A stretch of DNA of 64,000 nt from an uncultured Lachnospiraceae bacterium (GTDB lineage: Bacteria > Bacillota > Clostridia > Lachnospirales > Lachnospiraceae), in the NCBI GenBank assembly GCA_910588775.1, contig CAJURH010000002.1, positions 1-64,000 of the forward strand, read 5' to 3'. This document shows positions 42,263-50,908 of this stretch, in pieces (positions within the stretch are counted from its first letter, which is position 1; every line of letters begins with the position of its first letter). The position numbers were made by a program, and so were the translations under genes. The notes below the pieces were generated by a model. That model was not told the origin of the DNA, searched no databases, and worked only from the letters and a program-made list of their open reading frames with translations.

Positions 42263-43559
42263 AAAAGATTCGCTGTACCTACAGCTTTTGAAACTGCTTA
42301 TCGGGTCGGCGGCTGCGGCGTTCCTCATTTTCCTGGCGTTGAATTACGTGGGGGAGTATGTCATTGACAATTACTATTATAATTCCGATTATGTACAGCG
42401 AAAGGATGGGGAATACGCAGAGAAGCTGCAGCGGTACATTGATGAAGCCCATCTCCATTCAGGGAATGGGGATCAGCTAAATTCCTGGGTGAAAAAACAG
42501 AAAGTGATTTCTCTGCGTGTATATAAAGACGGCATGCTGGTCTTTGATTCGAAGTATCCGGAGCGGGAATTTGGGGATGAAAATGTCGCCATGGCGATGT
42601 ATGAATGGGAAAGTTATCACACAGTTTCATTTTCCGATGGAAAAGCGGAGATAAGCGTATTCGGCATGTACGCATATCAATTTTATACTTATGCCCGGAC
42701 TGCGGAACTTTTGCTTTCTTTTCTTCTTTTTCTGGCGTTCGTTATTCTGGGGATTCGCGCAAAGATGAATTATATCTTGCTTCTCAGCAACGAAATCGAA
42801 ATTCTGGAGGGCGGAAGCTTGGACTATCAAGTGACCGTGAAGGGTAAAGACGAGCTTGGCGCACTGGCTGGGGGATTGAACAGCATGCGGTTGTCCCTGG
42901 GCGCTCTGATGGAAAAGGAGGCGCAGATGGTGCAGGAGAATCAGCGGATTGTCACGGAGATGTCCCATGACTTAAGGACGCCGGTTACGTCTATTATGCT
43001 TTACACGGAAATACTGAAGAAAGGCAAATATAAAGACGAGGAACAGTTAAAAGAATATCTCAACCGAATAGAGCAAAAAGCCTGCCGGATGAAACAGTTG
43101 ACGGATCATTTGTTCGCGCATTCCCTGGTGGCTGGTGAATCTGAAATTGCGCTGGAGGAGCCGGAAACTTTTGAAATTCTGTTCTATGATCTGTTTTCTG
43201 AAACATGCAGCTACCTGGAGCAAAAGGGGTTCCAGGTGGAATTTAAGGTCCAGTGGATGGAGGAGAAAATCCGGATTTACACGAATTATGTCACAAGGAT
43301 TATGGACAATATCACATCAAACATTATAAAGTATGCCGACGCAGAAAAGGCCGTTCTGATCCGGTCTTCGTATGGCGAAGGACAGGCGGGGTTCTTTTTT
43401 GAAAACGCGGTAGGCTATGTGGATGAGAAAACGCAAAGCGCTTGCGTAGGGATACAGAGCGTGAAAAATATGATGGCGAAGATGGGAGGGGAATGTAAAA
43501 TTTGGCGGGGAAAGGAATGGTTTGGGATAGAAATTCTGTTTCCACTGTGGAGGGTATGA
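42243..43559 (+). CDS. Sensor histidine kinase with degenerate ATP lid, TTG start
   Basis: About 438 residues. Two membrane segments (about 13-33 and 150-175) flank an external sensor of about 110 residues, followed by HAMP and the DHp motif EMSHDLRTPVTSI. The N-box MDNITSNIIKYA is present, but the usual DxGxG and GxGLGL boxes are replaced by a short ACVGIQSVKNMM segment, so ATP binding looks unusual. Start TTG 42243 is chosen from AAAGGGG seven bases upstream; it overlaps the regulator by 20 bases. An ATG much further upstream would lie deep in the regulator gene. Confidence 0.85.
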   Translation: MTRVIHRKDSLYLQLLKLLIGSAAAAFLIFLALNYVGEYVIDNYYYNSDYVQRKDGEYAEKLQRYIDEAHLHSGNGDQLNSWVKKQKVISLRVYKDGMLVFDSKYPEREFGDENVAMAMYEWESYHTVSFSDGKAEISVFGMYAYQFYTYARTAELLLSFLLFLAFVILGIRAKMNYILLLSNEIEILEGGSLDYQVTVKGKDELGALAGGLNSMRLSLGALMEKEAQMVQENQRIVTEMSHDLRTPVTSIMLYTEILKKGKYKDEEQLKEYLNRIEQKACRMKQLTDHLFAHSLVAGESEIALEEPETFEILFYDLFSETCSYLEQKGFQVEFKVQWMEEKIRIYTNYVTRIMDNITSNIIKYADAEKAVLIRSSYGEGQAGFFFENAVGYVDEKTQSACVGIQSVKNMMAKMGGECKIWRGKEWFGIEILFPLWRV

Positions 43560-43560
43560 G

Positions 43561-44067
43561 ATGGATATACAGTTGAAATTTACAGAAAAGAAGGATTATG
43601 AGGCGTTCAAAAAAGATGTGAGAGACGTTTTTTCTCTGGCAAGTCACGGCGAGGCGATACCTGAAGAAGACATAGAAGAATCCTTGTATGCGCCCCAGGG
43701 ACAAGTGTACGATATTTACTGGAAGGGTGCAAAAGTTGGCGGAGTTGTATTGCGCATAGATTCCATAAGTGGTCGGGGTGCGTTGGATTTATTTTATATT
43801 TATTCGGAGTTTCACAGCAAGGGGATTGGAACTGCCGTCTGGGAATTAGTTGAGAAAACGTATCCTGAAACTAAAATATGGGAGCTAGTCACGCCGTATT
43901 TTGAGAAAAGGAATATTCATTTCTATGTGAATAAATGTGGATTCCATATCGTTGAATTTTTTTGCAAATTTCACAGAGATTCCCACGCAGGAGAGTCAAA
44001 AACGGAATCTGCGGAGGAGTTTTTCCGGTTTGAAAAGCACATGACAATAGACATAGAAGAGGTGTAA
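43561..44067 (+). CDS. GNAT-family N-acetyltransferase
   Basis: A 168-residue acetyltransferase. The acetyl-CoA pyrophosphate loop is FHSKGIGTAVWELVEK (motif A, about residues 84-99), followed by the beta-bulge segment YFEKRNIHFYVNKCGFHIVE. The substrate is unknown; the family modifies amines on small molecules or proteins. It begins one base after the kinase stop and two bases before the YjbR-like gene, so it belongs to the long pssA-psd operon. Confidence 0.85.
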   Translation: MDIQLKFTEKKDYEAFKKDVRDVFSLASHGEAIPEEDIEESLYAPQGQVYDIYWKGAKVGGVVLRIDSISGRGALDLFYIYSEFHSKGIGTAVWELVEKTYPETKIWELVTPYFEKRNIHFYVNKCGFHIVEFFCKFHRDSHAGESKTESAEEFFRFEKHMTIDIEEV

Positions 44068-44069
44068 AA

Positions 44070-44429
44070 TTGCGGGAGAAAATATTTGTGTATGCCAGGA
44101 AAAAATACGGCGCCAAGCCGGAATATCTCTGGAAAAGAGATTCGTCCTCGGCGGTCTTAAGAAACGCCCGGAATCGAAAATGGTACGCGGTGATTATGCG
44201 TGTGCCCAGGACCCGGCTGGGCCTTGATGGAGATGGGGCGGCGGATGTGATGAATGTGAAGGCAGACCCGGATCTGATTGCCCAGATGGTCCAGGCTCAC
44301 GGATTTCTGCCGGGGTATCACATGAATAAAAAATATTGGATTAGTCTGCTGCTGGATGAGAGCGTAAAGATGGAAACCGCATTGGATTTTCTGGACAGGA
44401 GTTATGAGCTAGTGGATCTTTCTAAATAG
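44070..44429 (+). CDS. MmcQ/YjbR-family protein, TTG start
   Basis: A 119-residue CyaY-like fold protein. The DGDGAADVMNVKADPDLIAQ segment, the HGFLPGYHMNKKYWISLLLD core and the short helical end (LLLDESVKMETALDFLDRSY) are those of MmcQ/YjbR proteins, which may bind DNA but have no fixed function. Start TTG 44070 follows AGAGGTG. It is the last gene of the operon; a convergent kinase-like gene follows. Confidence 0.82.
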   Translation: MREKIFVYARKKYGAKPEYLWKRDSSSAVLRNARNRKWYAVIMRVPRTRLGLDGDGAADVMNVKADPDLIAQMVQAHGFLPGYHMNKKYWISLLLDESVKMETALDFLDRSYELVDLSK

Positions 44430-44450
44430 GGCAAACTATGCTGAAAAGTA

Positions 44451-44954
44451 TCAATATTGGTTTTTTGAAATTGTTTTCAAATACTCGTCTGTTTCTTCCC
44501 GTGATTTGAAAACAAAAATGTTTTTTTCTTTTCGATAATTTTTCAACTGTTCATATATCTGAGGCAACTGCTCTTTGGGAAAATCAAGAATCCATTGTCT
44601 GAATTCCGGGTCGAATTCCGTCTCGGTCCATGGCAGGTCCTCTCTTTTCTTGCCAATCCGGGATTCTGCGCCCAAGAGACAAATCTCCAGTGGAAAGTCC
44701 AATAGAAAAGCGGCATCGCATCTCTGCAGACGAATTCCAAGGGTGCGCAGATAGTTTCCATCGATGAGCCATCGTTCGCGCTGGGTGATCGCATTCAGTT
44801 GCGCGTCAAATTCTTCTCTGGAGATATGGGTTCGATCTGGTTTATGCCATAGCATGTCCAGATAATATAAGGGCAGGTTTGTTTTATCTTTCAGTTTTCG
44901 CGCAAAGACGCTTTTTCCGGCTCCTGGACAACCGATAATCATGGCTTTTAACAT
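44451..44954 (-). CDS. P-loop kinase, adenylate-kinase/FlaR-like
   Basis: A 167-residue P-loop NTPase. Walker A GCPGAGKS (residues 8-15) and the following FARKLKDKTNLPLYYLDMLWHK match small kinases long annotated as DNA topology modulation (FlaR) proteins. RWLIDGNY and the charged Arg-rich lid segment RIGKKREDLPW are also family features. The phosphate acceptor is unknown. It stands alone on the minus strand. Confidence 0.82.
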   Translation of the reverse strand: MLKAMIIGCPGAGKSVFARKLKDKTNLPLYYLDMLWHKPDRTHISREEFDAQLNAITQRERWLIDGNYLRTLGIRLQRCDAAFLLDFPLEICLLGAESRIGKKREDLPWTETEFDPEFRQWILDFPKEQLPQIYEQLKNYRKEKNIFVFKSREETDEYLKTISKNQY

Positions 44955-45087
44955 AGAGTTCTCCTGGGATTTTTTCTATGATTTATTATACTACAATTAC
45001 TTTCTGGGGGAAATGGACTTTTAACATAAATAATATTGCGTGGTGTTTTGTTTTGGTTATGACACAAAGCGAAAAGGATACGGGAAG

Positions 45088-45116
45088 AGAAAAACTCCGC
45101 AGGAAATCTGCGGAGT
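45088..45116 (-). terminator. Terminator of the rplM-rpsI operon
   Basis: On the minus strand ACTCCGCAG (45116-45108 complement) pairs with CTGCGGAGT (45102-45094 complement), then TTTT. Nine-base stem, five-base loop. Confidence 0.85.
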
Positions 45117-45149
45117 CCATGTTCTTGGATTTGTATAAATACGCTTTTC

Positions 45150-45542
45150 CTATCTCTTGGAGAACTGAGGCGCACGACGCGCAGCTTTGAGACCGTATTT
45201 CTTTCTTTCTTTCATTCTTGGGTCCCTGGTCAGGTATCCTGCGGATTTTAATATAGGTCTGAATTCTCCATCAGCCTGCAAAAGAGCTCTGGCGATGCCG
45301 TGACGAATGGCTCCGGCTTGTCCGGTGAATCCGCCACCATGTACGTTTACCAGCACATCGTATTTGTCCAAAGTTTCAGTGGCCACCAGCGGCTGGCGTA
45401 CAACGACTTTCAATGTTTCCTCGCTCAGATAGTCGTCAATATCTCTTTTATTAATTGTGATTTTGCCAGTTCCTGGCATTAAATATACCCTTGCTACGGA
45501 TGTTTTTCTTCTTCCTGTTCCATAGAATCTTGCGCTAGCCAA
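45150..45542 (-). CDS. rpsI: 30S ribosomal protein S9
   Basis: A 130-residue ribosomal protein. The start RFYGTGRRKTSVARVYL, the VNVHGGGFTGQAGAIRHGIARAL segment (read in parts) and the basic tail ending in QFSKR, whose last residues contact P-site tRNA, are all typical. It is second in the rplM-rpsI operon and is 17 bases downstream of rplM. Confidence 0.98.
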   Translation of the reverse strand: MASARFYGTGRRKTSVARVYLMPGTGKITINKRDIDDYLSEETLKVVVRQPLVATETLDKYDVLVNVHGGGFTGQAGAIRHGIARALLQADGEFRPILKSAGYLTRDPRMKERKKYGLKAARRAPQFSKR

Positions 45543-45559
45543 TCTTCTCTACCTCCTCA

Positions 45560-45988
45560 CTAAAATGTTATCGCTTCCGGTTTTTGCGCTTCGTGTTTAT
45601 GTTCCGGGCCTGTGTATACAAAGAGTTTCCGATACATTTTCCTACCCAACGGGCCTTTTGGAAGCATACCCTTTACCGCAAGCTCAATGACCTTTTCTGG
45701 TTTTCTTGCCAACATTTCGTTCAGTGTAGTTTCCCTCATTCCGCCAACATACTCGGAGTGATGGTAATAAATTTTCTGAGACATTTTCTTGCCGGTCACT
45801 TTGATTTTCTCGGCGTTTGTTACAATCACATAGTCCCCGGTGTCTTCGTGGGGAGTGAATTGCGGTTTGTTTTTCCCTCTTAGGATTTTGGCAATTTCGG
45901 ATGACAAACGGCCAAGGGTACAGCCTTCGGCATCCACTACATACCATTTTCTCTCGATTTTATCTGGATTAGCCATATATGTTTTCAT
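45560..45988 (-). CDS. rplM: 50S ribosomal protein L13
   Basis: A 142-residue ribosomal protein, with KIERKWYVVDAEGCTLGRL at the N-terminus and MLPKGPLGRKMYRKLFVY near the C-terminus. ATG 45988 is chosen from AGGAGGG about 7 bases upstream; the length matches the family. It is the first gene of the operon and has a leader of about 108 bases. Confidence 0.98.
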   Translation of the reverse strand: MKTYMANPDKIERKWYVVDAEGCTLGRLSSEIAKILRGKNKPQFTPHEDTGDYVIVTNAEKIKVTGKKMSQKIYYHHSEYVGGMRETTLNEMLARKPEKVIELAVKGMLPKGPLGRKMYRKLFVYTGPEHKHEAQKPEAITF

Positions 45989-46131
45989 GGTTTTCCCTCC
46001 TGAAATTGAACGATTACACACTTACATTCGCTGTCTATTCATGATAAAATGCTTTTACCGGGGCATTGGATGTAGCATTTTTCAATTATGTCACATTGAG
46101 TAATTATATTATAGGAAAAAGGCTGTGTCAA
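45989..46131 (-). promoter_or_regulatory. Promoter and leader of rplM (possible L13 leader)
   Basis: TTGACA (46131-46126), 17 bases and TATAAT (46108-46103) on the minus strand. The leader holds an AAAATGC/GCATTTT stem enclosing a C-rich loop. L13 autoregulatory leaders are known in Firmicutes; the match is by position and structure only. Confidence 0.6.
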
Positions 46132-46182
46132 CCGATTTTCACAAATTTTGCTATAAAATGGCGGCGGCTTGGCAAATGGGCG

Positions 46183-46211
46183 TTGACAGGAAGATTTACC
46201 CAAGATATAAT
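46183..46211 (+). promoter_or_regulatory. aspS promoter
   Basis: TTGACA (46183-46188), 17 bases, TATAAT (46206-46211), 36 bases before the ATG. No T-box is seen in the short leader. Confidence 0.8.
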
Positions 46212-46247
46212 GAAACAACTAGATAGGATAGGAGATAGGAGGAGCCT

Positions 46248-47999
46248 ATGAACACTGAGAATATTTACCGGACCCGGACGCTGGATCAGATTGTAGAGGA
46301 AGATGTGGGGAAGACGCTGAAAGTGGCCGGATGGGTGGAGAATATCCGGGATCATGGCGGCGTATCTTTTATTGACTTAAGGGATATGTATGGCGTGCTG
46401 CAGGTGGTCATCCGCAATACGGACCTGTTAAGCGGGATTAATAAAGAAGACTGCGTTTGCATTGAAGGTCCTGTGGAACACCGGGACGAAGAGACTTATA
46501 ATCCGAAGATCCCCACAGGAACCATCGAATTGGAGGCGCGTTCCATGGAGACGCTTGGCAAAGTGTACAGACAGCTTCCTTTTGAGGTTATGACATCCAA
46601 GGAGACGCGGGAGGATGTGCGCCTGAAGTACAGATATCTGGACCTGCGCAATAAGAAGGTTCGGGACAATATGATCTACCGCTCCCGCATCATCAGTTTT
46701 ATTCGGGAGAAAATGGAGCAGATGGGTTTTCTGGAGGTTCAGACGCCGATTCTGTGCGCGTCTTCGCCGGAGGGAGCCCGGGACTATATTGTGCCGTCCC
46801 GGAAGTTTAAGGGGAAATTTTACGCGCTGCCCCAGGCGCCCCAGCAGTATAAGCAGCTTCTGATGGTCAGCGGATTTGATAAATATTTCCAGATTGCGCC
46901 CTGTTTCCGGGACGAGGATGCCCGGGCGGACCGTTCGCCGGGGGAATTTTACCAGTTGGATCTGGAGATGAGTTTCGCCACCCAGGAGGATGTGTTCCGG
47001 GTGGGCGAGGAGATTCTTACGGCCACGTTCCAGAAGTTCGCGCCGGAAGGCTATACGGTGACTCAGGCGCCGTATCCCATTTACAGCTATAAGCAGGCGA
47101 TGCTGGAATTCGGCACGGACAAGCCTGATTTGAGAAATCCGCTACGGATTGTGGACGTGACGGACTTTTTCCAGAGGTGCACATTCAAGCCCTTCCACGG
47201 GAAGACAGTGCGGGCCATACGGGTGCACGCGGATATGTCCAAAGGCTTTCACGAGAAGCTTTTGAAGTTCGCCACTTCCATTGGAATGGGCGGACTGGGC
47301 TATCTGGAGGTGCAGGAGGACTGGGCGTATAAAGGGCCCATCGACAAATTCATTCCCGATGATATGAAGGGTGAGATTGCCCAGATTGCAGGGCTTGAGC
47401 CGGGGGACACTATTTTCTTCATGGCGGATAAGGAAGATAAAGCGGCGTTTTACGCCGGGCAGATTCGGGACGAGCTGGGAAAACGACTGGACATCTGTGA
47501 GAAAAACGCTTACCGTTTCTGCTATGTGAATGATTTCCCTATGTACGAATACGATAAGGATGAGAAGAAATATATCTTTACGCACAATCCTTTCTCCATG
47601 CCCCAGGGCGGTCTGGAAGCGCTGGCGTCTAAGGAGCCGTCGGAAATTCTGGCCTATCAGTATGACGTGGTGTGCAACGGCGTGGAGCTGTCTTCTGGTG
47701 CAGTGCGGAATCACAGTCTGGAGATTATGGTGAAGGCTTTTGAGATTGCGGGCTATACGGAGGAGGACCTGAAGGTGAAGTTTGGCGCTCTTTACAATGC
47801 GTTCCAGTACGGCGCGCCGCCCCACGCAGGTATGGCGCCGGGCATTGACCGTATGGTGATGTTGCTGCGCAATGAGGAGAATATCCGTGAGGTGATTCCA
47901 TTCCCCATGAACGGCAACGCCCAGGATCTGATGTGCGGCGCGCCGGGAGAGGTGTCGGAGATGCAGCTTAGGGAAGTGCATGTGAAGATTAGGCAGTGA
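46248..47999 (+). CDS. aspS: Aspartyl-tRNA synthetase
   Basis: A 583-residue class IIb synthetase of the bacterial type, with an N-terminal OB fold (AGWVENIRDHGGVSFIDLRD), motif 2 FRDEDARADRSPGEFYQLD and motif 3 GMAPGIDRMVMLLRN. The bacterial GAD insertion is present between motifs 2 and 3 (about 290-420). It charges tRNA-Asp; whether it also mischarges tRNA-Asn cannot be read safely. GGAGATAGGAGGAGCC precedes the ATG. A weak hairpin (48016-48043, no T-run) follows. Confidence 0.97.
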   Translation: MNTENIYRTRTLDQIVEEDVGKTLKVAGWVENIRDHGGVSFIDLRDMYGVLQVVIRNTDLLSGINKEDCVCIEGPVEHRDEETYNPKIPTGTIELEARSMETLGKVYRQLPFEVMTSKETREDVRLKYRYLDLRNKKVRDNMIYRSRIISFIREKMEQMGFLEVQTPILCASSPEGARDYIVPSRKFKGKFYALPQAPQQYKQLLMVSGFDKYFQIAPCFRDEDARADRSPGEFYQLDLEMSFATQEDVFRVGEEILTATFQKFAPEGYTVTQAPYPIYSYKQAMLEFGTDKPDLRNPLRIVDVTDFFQRCTFKPFHGKTVRAIRVHADMSKGFHEKLLKFATSIGMGGLGYLEVQEDWAYKGPIDKFIPDDMKGEIAQIAGLEPGDTIFFMADKEDKAAFYAGQIRDELGKRLDICEKNAYRFCYVNDFPMYEYDKDEKKYIFTHNPFSMPQGGLEALASKEPSEILAYQYDVVCNGVELSSGAVRNHSLEIMVKAFEIAGYTEEDLKVKFGALYNAFQYGAPPHAGMAPGIDRMVMLLRNEENIREVIPFPMNGNAQDLMCGAPGEVSEMQLREVHVKIRQ

Positions 48000-48107
48000 C
48001 AACAGGGCCTTTCGTCCCCTTCACATTGAGAAAGTGGAGGGGGTGAGGGCGGCTTCTGCGTTCAGTTACGGTCCCGTCAATTTGCGTTTTTTGCGCAGCC
48101 GCACAGT

Positions 48108-48446
48108 TTATCTACTGCGAGAGAGGAAGTAAATGTCATTTTCCTTATTGCTTTCATACATGAAATCTTTCAGAGGTTTGCTGGAATATTTTGAAAAATC
48201 CCCATATATTGCAAATCTTATGCCATAATTAATGAATTTTTGCAATATTTCTCCTGCCAGGCAGGTGCTTAAAACAAAGAAATCGTTTGCAATGGCCTCT
48301 TTATTTATAGCAATGTTGGCGCAGCCAGTTTCATGCATTATGCTCATAACCAAATCCAGAGCGGACTGGATGTCCGTAATCAATGGCTCAGCGCTGCTGA
48401 CAACTGCAACTTCTGTATTATTTTTTCTTATAATTTCTGTTTTCAT
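48108..48446 (-). CDS. DUF4180 protein
   Basis: A 112-residue protein. EVAVVSSAEPLITDIQSALD, IAINKEAIANDFFVLSTCLAGEILQKF (in parts) and AIYGDFSKYSSKPLKDFMYE match DUF4180, whose function is unknown. ATG 48446 follows GAGGAAAAA. It lies just downstream of a TetR pseudogene on the same strand, with a perfect palindromic operator between them, so it was probably repressed by that TetR and may now be constitutive. Confidence 0.85.
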   Translation of the reverse strand: MKTEIIRKNNTEVAVVSSAEPLITDIQSALDLVMSIMHETGCANIAINKEAIANDFFVLSTCLAGEILQKFINYGIRFAIYGDFSKYSSKPLKDFMYESNKENDIYFLSRSR

Positions 48447-48489
48447 TTTTCCTCTTTCCTGACGCATCTTGCCGCGTCATCCAGGTAGA

Positions 48490-48509
48490 TTTGAAAGTTT
48501 ACTTTCAAA
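48490..48509. promoter_or_regulatory. 20-base palindromic operator
   Basis: TTTGAAAGT-TT-ACTTTCAAA, a perfect 9-2-9 dyad, between the TetR pseudogene and DUF4180. GAAAGTnnACTTTC cores are typical of TetR-family sites. Confidence 0.75.
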
Positions 48510-48519
48510 CTTCCTCCTG

Positions 48520-49060
48520 TTATTCATATAAGCTGTCAATTAAATGGTCAATCATGAAATCAATGGTCTCTATATGGCTGTATGGGAGAAGATCTTTATT
48601 TTTGATATTCATGATCAAAGAGTAAATGACGGACATGGCCATATCCGCATCCACTTTAAATTTCAAATGTGGCTGGCAAAGGAAAAGCCGCTGGCTCATA
48701 AGGTTGGCCTCTTCAATTTTTTTGCCTGCTCCTGAGACAGTTTGTTCATTAAAATAGTGTAGTCTATGCTGTCTGCATTGTACAAAAAATTATTCTTATT
48801 GTATTCCCGATAAATGAACTTCAACGCTTTTGCAATGCCGTATTTATCCTTTTGCTCTTCGATAATCCGGGAAGCCCCATCGCAGATTTGCTCCTGAACG
48901 GAACACAGGACTTCGCAAAAGAGCGCTTCTTTCGATTCGAAAAAAAGATAAAAGGCCCCTTTTGAAATGCCAGCCTGTCTGCAAAGTTCATCCACGCTGG
49001 TTTTTTATAGCCATACCGCGTCCAGCTCTGTTTACAGGCATGCAGCAGCCGTTTTTGGAA
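48520..49060 (-). pseudogene. TetR-family regulator broken at two A-runs
   Basis: Three frames together give one TetR protein: FQKRLLHACKQSWTRYGYKK, then TSVDELCRQAGISKGAFYLF (helix-turn-helix) to KLSQEQAKK, then IEEANLMSQRLFL to DFMIDHLIDSLYE and a stop at 48520. The breaks fall in a run of six T (49001-49006) and of seven T (48717-48723) on the plus strand; one more base in each would restore one frame. The 5' end abuts the mnmM stop and no start codon is obvious. Either a real pseudogene or homopolymer sequencing errors. Confidence 0.8.
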
Positions 49061-49063
49061 TGT

Positions 49064-49630
49064 CTATTTTTTGATGACTAAGACGGGCGTGGGCGGGTTA
49101 TGGGGATGATTGTAATATTCCTGGACGATGACCGTATAGCGGCGGGGGTCCAGTTCTTTTAAATACTGAAGGACGGCATCCTTTTCTTCAAATCCGGTGT
49201 CTCCGCCGCTGTAGAGGCAGAGGCTTAAGACGCCGTCGGATTTCAGTAAAGGCAATCCTGCGTCGACGGCCTGGATGGTGGTTTCCTGCCGGGTGGCCAG
49301 ATGATGGTCGCCGCCGGGCAGATAGCCGCAGTTGAACAGGATAGCGTCAGTGGACTCCGGCGCCAGGTATTCTCCCATGTGGGCATGGCTGTCCAAGATA
49401 AGGGAAAATCTGTGGAACACGCCTTCCTGTTCCAGCAGCTTTCGGGTGTGGTCAAGCGCCGCCTGCTGGATGTCGAAGGCGTATACCTGCCCTTTTTCCC
49501 CGGCCAGGCGACATAGGAATAAAGTATCGTGTCCGTTTCCCATGGTGGCGTCCACGTAGAGCCCCTCTTTGGGCAGATGAAGCGTCAGGATTTCGTGGAC
49601 CCATTGGGTGATTGAAGTTCTTTTTTTCAT
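49064..49630 (-). CDS. mnmM: tRNA mnm5s2U methyltransferase MnmM-like (YtqB family)
   Basis: A 188-residue SAM methyltransferase. VDATMGNGHDTLFLCRLAG is the SAM-binding motif, AFDIQQAALDHTR the ribose-binding acid, and FNCGYLPGGDHHLATR the family motif of the rRNA_methylase/YtqB group. B. subtilis MnmM adds the last methyl of mnm5s2U at tRNA position 34; assignment here is by family resemblance. It precedes the TetR pseudogene and follows the LacI gene by 26 bases on the same strand. Confidence 0.82.
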   Translation of the reverse strand: MKKRTSITQWVHEILTLHLPKEGLYVDATMGNGHDTLFLCRLAGEKGQVYAFDIQQAALDHTRKLLEQEGVFHRFSLILDSHAHMGEYLAPESTDAILFNCGYLPGGDHHLATRQETTIQAVDAGLPLLKSDGVLSLCLYSGGDTGFEEKDAVLQYLKELDPRRYTVIVQEYYNHPHNPPTPVLVIKK

Positions 49631-49656
49631 GATATTGGCCAGTTCCTCCGTATTTG

Positions 49657-50679
49657 TCAGGTGGTCTCCCGGCAGATTAGCACAGGCGGAATGATTTTGT
49701 GGATGGGCTGCGCCAGAGGCGTGGGTTTTCTCTTTTTCCGTTCGTTCATCTGCAGAGACAAAAGCTCCATGGTTTCGCTGGCGATTACGGAAATCTGCTG
49801 TCCGACGGTGCTGGTGGGGATCACGGCTTCGCTGGATATGGGGGAGTTGTCGAATCCGATGATCCGGTATGTGCGGGGCAGCTCTCCGTATTTTCGGATT
49901 AATAGATTCAGGAGCACATTGGCGTGGGTGTCGTTGGGCATGAAGACGCCTTTTGTCTCGTGGGGATATTTCTTTTCCAGCGTTTCTACAATCTGAAACA
50001 GCTTTCGGCGGTTTTCCTCAAAGTCATTGGTTAAATCTGTGAAAATCAGTTCATGGGACAGCCGATGCTCCGCGCAGATATCCATGAATCCCTGGACGCG
50101 GCCGTAGGCCGGGGTGGTCTTTGGCATATCCGCGTTGATGTGTATGAAAATGTCGCAGCCGCATTTCTTCAGAAGGCTGGCGGCCTGCACGCCGCCCATG
50201 TAGTTGTCGGTGTTCACGCTGCATATGTGGCGGTCTTCCCGTTCCACGCCCACCACGGGGATGTTGTAGGAGGCCAGTTCCTCCGAAGGGATGGTGGGGC
50301 TTAGCGCAATCATGCCCTCGATGTTGTAGGCCAGCAATTCCTGGATGTATTTTCGCTCCACGTCCTTTTTCTCGTGCCCTGCAAAAACTAGGAATTTATA
50401 GCCGTAAGTCTCGTAGGTGGCCAGAATCTGGTTGAGCATTTCCGCGTAATAATGCATGTATAGGTTGGGAATGAGAATGCCCACGAATTCGGTTTTGCCG
50501 TTGGCCAGAATGCGCGCCACTTTGTTTTCTTTATAGTCCAGGGCCACCAGAGCGTCCGCAATTTTCTGCTGATTTTCCAGAGTCAGGGAGTCTGGGTTAT
50601 TAAAGTAGCGGGAGATGGTGGTCTTGGAAAAATTGGTGTAAGCCGCAATGTCGGCGAAGGTCACTTTCTTTGATTTCAT
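49657..50679 (-). CDS. LacI-family transcriptional regulator
   Basis: A 340-residue repressor. The helix-turn-helix is VTFADIAAYTNFSKTTISRY (about 5-24), followed by the hinge and a periplasmic-binding-type sugar domain (FVGILIPNLYMHYYAEMLNQ; GFDNSPISSEAVIPTSTVGQ). ATG 50679 (MKSKKVTF) is chosen over a TTG at 50697 because the promoter lies in between. It faces away from the fructan operon at 51315, whose promoter has three operator repeats, so it is the probable repressor of that operon. Confidence 0.9.
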   Translation of the reverse strand: MKSKKVTFADIAAYTNFSKTTISRYFNNPDSLTLENQQKIADALVALDYKENKVARILANGKTEFVGILIPNLYMHYYAEMLNQILATYETYGYKFLVFAGHEKKDVERKYIQELLAYNIEGMIALSPTIPSEELASYNIPVVGVEREDRHICSVNTDNYMGGVQAASLLKKCGCDIFIHINADMPKTTPAYGRVQGFMDICAEHRLSHELIFTDLTNDFEENRRKLFQIVETLEKKYPHETKGVFMPNDTHANVLLNLLIRKYGELPRTYRIIGFDNSPISSEAVIPTSTVGQQISVIASETMELLSLQMNERKKRKPTPLAQPIHKIIPPVLICRETT

Positions 50680-50687
50680 AATATATG

Positions 50688-50716
50688 AGTATAGCAAAAA
50701 TGAGTGGGGAAATCAA
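50688..50716 (-). promoter_or_regulatory. Promoter of the LacI gene, predicts leaderless mRNA
   Basis: TTGATT (50716-50711), 17 bases and TATACT (50693-50688), with only 8 bases to the ATG at 50679. No ribosome binding site is present. The start of transcription should fall on or beside the start codon. Confidence 0.65.
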
Positions 50717-50766
50717 TCGTGGCATACATCTGGTCAAATAATAAAAAAATTATAAGGCCGGGGATA

Positions 50767-50795
50767 TTGCAATAAAAAAAAACATATGCTATAAT
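50767..50795 (+). promoter_or_regulatory. Promoter of a small RNA
   Basis: TTGCAA (50767-50772), 17 bases, TATAAT (50790-50795), close to consensus, with no sizeable gene downstream before the terminator. Confidence 0.7.
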
Positions 50796-50801
50796 ATCTC
50801 T

Positions 50802-50885
50802 CGAAAAGGAAACAACAGATCCATGGAACAAAGAATGAACCTCCGATTGTAGTGGGAATACTTTCGGAGGTTCTTCTTTGTTTTT
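50802..50885 (+). ncRNA. Small RNA convergent with a short hydrophobic peptide gene
   Basis: Predicted from the promoter to a strong hairpin with AACAAAGAA and CCTCCGA arms (about 50826-50880) followed by TTTTT: about 84 nucleotides. It overlaps the 3' end of the opposite-strand peptide mRNA, as antitoxin RNAs of type I systems do. A nine-codon frame (from ATG 50823) with a distant AGGA is also present, so a leader-peptide role is an alternative. Confidence 0.5.
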
Positions 50886-50908
50886 ATAGTGGCAAAGAAT
50901 CCACTAAT

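Noticed and set aside
47142..48002. Long minus-strand open frame opposite aspS
   Set aside because: It lies fully within the conserved aspS gene and shows no protein family.
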